A DNA stretch of 22,948 bases from NCBI GenBank assembly GCA_036897485.1, contig JAYMTF010001517.1:1-22948 (forward strand). Reading direction: 5' to 3'. The notes under the pieces are model-generated. The model was not told the DNA's origin and did not search any database. It saw nothing but the letters and a program-made list of their open reading frames with translations. Both the position numbers and the translations under genes were made by a program. This document shows, one piece after another, positions 20,583 to 22,948 of this stretch (the stretch's first letter is position 1; each line of letters opens with the position of its first letter). Origin of the DNA: Pelargonium nanum (Eukaryota > Streptophyta > Magnoliopsida > Geraniales > Geraniaceae).

Positions 20583-20830
20583 AGAAGGGTTTTTTTTTTC
20601 TTGATTCAATTCCTACAATCTTGGAGTTAGAGAAAATATTTTGTTTTCTTTAATTGACAATCAATTTAAACTTACAAGTAATTAGAAAGGAAAAGTATCA
20701 AAATGAAATATTGTTTCCTTTTCTTTTTTTTTCTTCATATTTTTCCATGTTTATATATAATTTTGGGTCAAATTATTGTTACCGAAAAACTAAATGGAAC
20801 ATTCAAATGGTTCAAGTGTCACGTTTAAAT

Positions 20831-20871
20831 AATTATGGTAATTGATTTCAAAAAAAAAAAAATTATGGTAA
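20831..20871. repeat. 11-bp direct repeat flanking a short A-tailed insert
   Basis: AATTATGGTAA occurs at 20831-20841 and again at 20861-20871. Between them are only TTGATTTC and a run of A. The arrangement is that of a target-site duplication around a severely 5'-truncated, poly(A)-tailed retrotransposed fragment. Simple slippage is an alternative. Confidence 0.45.
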
Positions 20872-22948
20872 CTAACTAGTATGACTAAGTAGGGTCTTTC
20901 CTAACTGAATTAACCGTTCATACTTGTTTTTTAGTTTACATACAAACACGAGTTGATTATAAAATTAATGGATTCAAATTTCTTTTGTTTTGTGTTACGT
21001 TTGTTGTTCGTGTTAGGTGTGAAACACAAATTCAAACTATACTAAATAATTTAGTCGAGAATATTAAATATGTGTTCTTGAGCCCCAAGATAAATAGTAG
21101 TAAAGAAAAATATTTGGCTTTTGTTAAAATTTTCTAACCTTGGAAGTCCAATTTCTTTCTGAAGTTATTTTACAAATATTTTGGATCAAGGCCCAAAGAA
21201 TTAAGCATTAGAAATTGTTCTATATATGTATATAGATGATAATGATGTCTTTTATGAATAAAATACAAGCATATAAGTGATATTATTTAATCAAGTATAT
21301 ACAAATGTGTGTATAAAGGTGATCTAAATTATAAAGTCAAGACACTTCCTTTGATGGATAGCTACATTTTCTTTGAAATTAATGTCAACTCTATCTTGAC
21401 TCTTTTATAAACTAGGGTTTGGAAAGATACAAAAGGAACTATTTACTAAGTAATAAAGATTTAGATGACAATAATTGAGATGTTGAGATGATGATGCTAG
21501 ACCATTCTTCATCAAGGGCCCAACCAAACCCTATTTCTCTTTAAATATTGATAACATAATCACTCCCTATAGTATAAAGAGATAAGCCTACACCAATAAG
21601 CCATGCACAACAAAATAAAAGCAAATGCATGCCACTATCATGATCAATGAGATGAAGATGACACTGAACAGTAAAGTTGGCGAATGAAACAACATTCTGA
21701 ATTGTTCGATTCTAACATAAAAGTATCGAACTTGACCAACAAAAATTTATCTAATAGACACATTTGCACTTTTCGCCACAACTTGTTGAACTATTTGTTA
21801 CTTTCATTAAAACGGATCGAACAATTTAACTAGTCAAACTAGTGTTACTAATTTGTTCCTATTATACCATGTCAAGACCGACAAAAAATGACTCGACAAA
21901 CATGTGGCGTTGTTTGGACCGACCCTTAGCGAGCTTGGCTCGATTTTAACCAAATAATATAGGACTCCGACCAACAAAAAGTGGCCCGACTACTTTATTA
22001 GTGTTTTTCTTATTTTATCGATAACTCATTTATCAGTTCTAGCGGATAATTAATCGAATAATCTGATTATTGATTTCAAAAACTCAAGAGCCACATGTCT
22101 CTTTGCCACTTTCATAGTGAAACTCCCAATAATTGCATGTGAACTCCATATACCAACACACCACCCTCTATCCTTCCTTTGGGACCTCACTCCTCACCTC
22201 TCTTCCTAATCCCTATAATTTCCCAATGTCCCATATTTATGCAGTCATGTCATGGGTCCTCCATTACTTGTCCCACTCCAAAAATACCCTTTTTACCCTT
22301 CTTTGTCCTTGCTCTTTCTTTTGTTTTTCTCCATGTTTTTTGCCCATCCTTTTTCAACCCTAAGTTTTAAATCTTTGACTCTTCTTTACCCACCATTTTG
22401 TTTTTAACCTTTTTACAACTACAAGAGAACAAACACCTTCCAAATCTCCTTTTGAATTGTGCCTTTCCTTAATGGCAAAGCTGGTTTGAAGCTAAAGAAT
22501 CCATTGATTAATTTCAAAATTCAAACAAATGTAGCTTTCTGTCTTTGTCCATAGTCCCCACCATTGTCATGAAGTATTTGGTTGAGATTTGCAAGGTGCA
22601 AAACTAATGATCAAGATGAGCTCCATGCCATGAAATACTAGTACTGCCTTGCAACAAAAATAAGTTACAACTAGCAATTCGGATTTCAGGTCGAACTTTT
22701 GAGATTAGATTGATATTTGAATCGTGTGTTTGAAATTCAATCAGATTTTGTCTATGTGATTTAATATGAAAAGCGTCTATCAAACTTAGAGTTCATCAAC
22801 TCAATGTATAAATTTATGGATAAGTATTTTTTCATGTACAGTTTCTTACATGTATTTTCACATGTATTTGGTATTACTAGTGAAAATGTTTAGGGTAGAG
22901 AATGGATAAGTTTCAATATTTTAATGAATTTATTACAAATGTTAATAT
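20872..22948. other. AT-rich intergenic region, no gene supported
   Basis: No exon or RNA gene was recognised. At about 21720-21990 three loose copies of a GACC(G/A)ACAAAAA phrase (21733, 21877 and 21967) suggest an old degenerate repeat. About 22155-22470 is strongly pyrimidine-rich on the + strand; it holds two overlapping open frames of 60-75 codons with low-complexity translations and no family match. It may belong to the promoter or leader of a gene beyond the window. Confidence 0.45.

Noticed and set aside
22133..22370. Two overlapping open frames near the right end
   Set aside because: The translations are low-complexity products of a pyrimidine-rich tract, overlap each other and match no family I know. 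Possibly promoter or leader DNA.
22426..22450. Partial resemblance to a miR399 target-like word (AAATCTCCTTTT)
   Set aside because: Only about a dozen bases agree, there is no surrounding transcript or hairpin evidence, and the flanks mismatch.
1..22948. CRISPR arrays, bacterial operons or a defence island
   Set aside because: The window is plant nuclear DNA. The repeats are irregular and diverged, without uniform spacers, and all the genes are eukaryotic and intron-bearing or MADS type.

Overview
This window looks like nuclear DNA from a eudicot plant. It is AT-rich, genes are split by short GT-AG introns with T-rich acceptors, the protein families are plant ones (LURP-one-related, FCS-like zinc finger, plant ARID-PHD, type I MADS-box), and intergenic DNA carries tRNA-derived SINEs, a MITE-like fold-back and old degenerate repeats. 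I cannot name the species. No bacterial, viral or organellar gene, CRISPR array or true tRNA/rRNA gene was found. Layout: (1) 1-2343: a LURP-one-related (LOR) gene, + strand, three exons, preceded by a TATA box and three degenerate tandem repeats of about 165-195 bp carrying CACGTG boxes; a SINE sits in its first intron. (2) 2344-3460: intergenic, with a 40-bp tandem duplication and an intact-looking SINE bounded by 15-bp target-site duplications. (3) 3536-6509: the alpha subunit of translation initiation factor eIF2B, + strand, five exons, with a telo-box near its start. (4) 6510-9820: AT-rich intergenic DNA with a roughly 100-bp duplicated CCAAT-containing segment upstream of the next gene. 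(5) 9821-10698: an FCS-like zinc finger (FLZ) gene, two exons, with a fold-back element in its intron and, just past the stop codon, an array of about five degenerate tRNA-like SINE heads. (6) 11183-12900: intergenic. (7) 13488-18965: a 15-coding-exon ARID-PHD gene (Arabidopsis ARID4 type, 770 aa) with possible upstream ORFs in its leader. (8) 19955-20515, - strand: a single-exon type I (M-alpha) MADS-box gene with an LxLxL repression-like motif, convergent with ARID4. (9) 20516-22948: intergenic, probably including promoter DNA of something beyond the window. The genes do not form one pathway. They are independent plant loci: two housekeeping-type genes (eIF2B-alpha, ARID4), two likely signalling or defence regulators (LOR, FLZ) and one reproductive-type transcription factor (type I MADS). 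Each reading frame was joined across introns by hand and every junction keeps the frame, so exon structures are well supported even without transcripts. I saw no convincing new multi-gene system. The most unusual material is the repeat architecture: the multimeric Au-like SINE array abutting the FLZ stop codon and the three-unit repeat in the LOR promoter.
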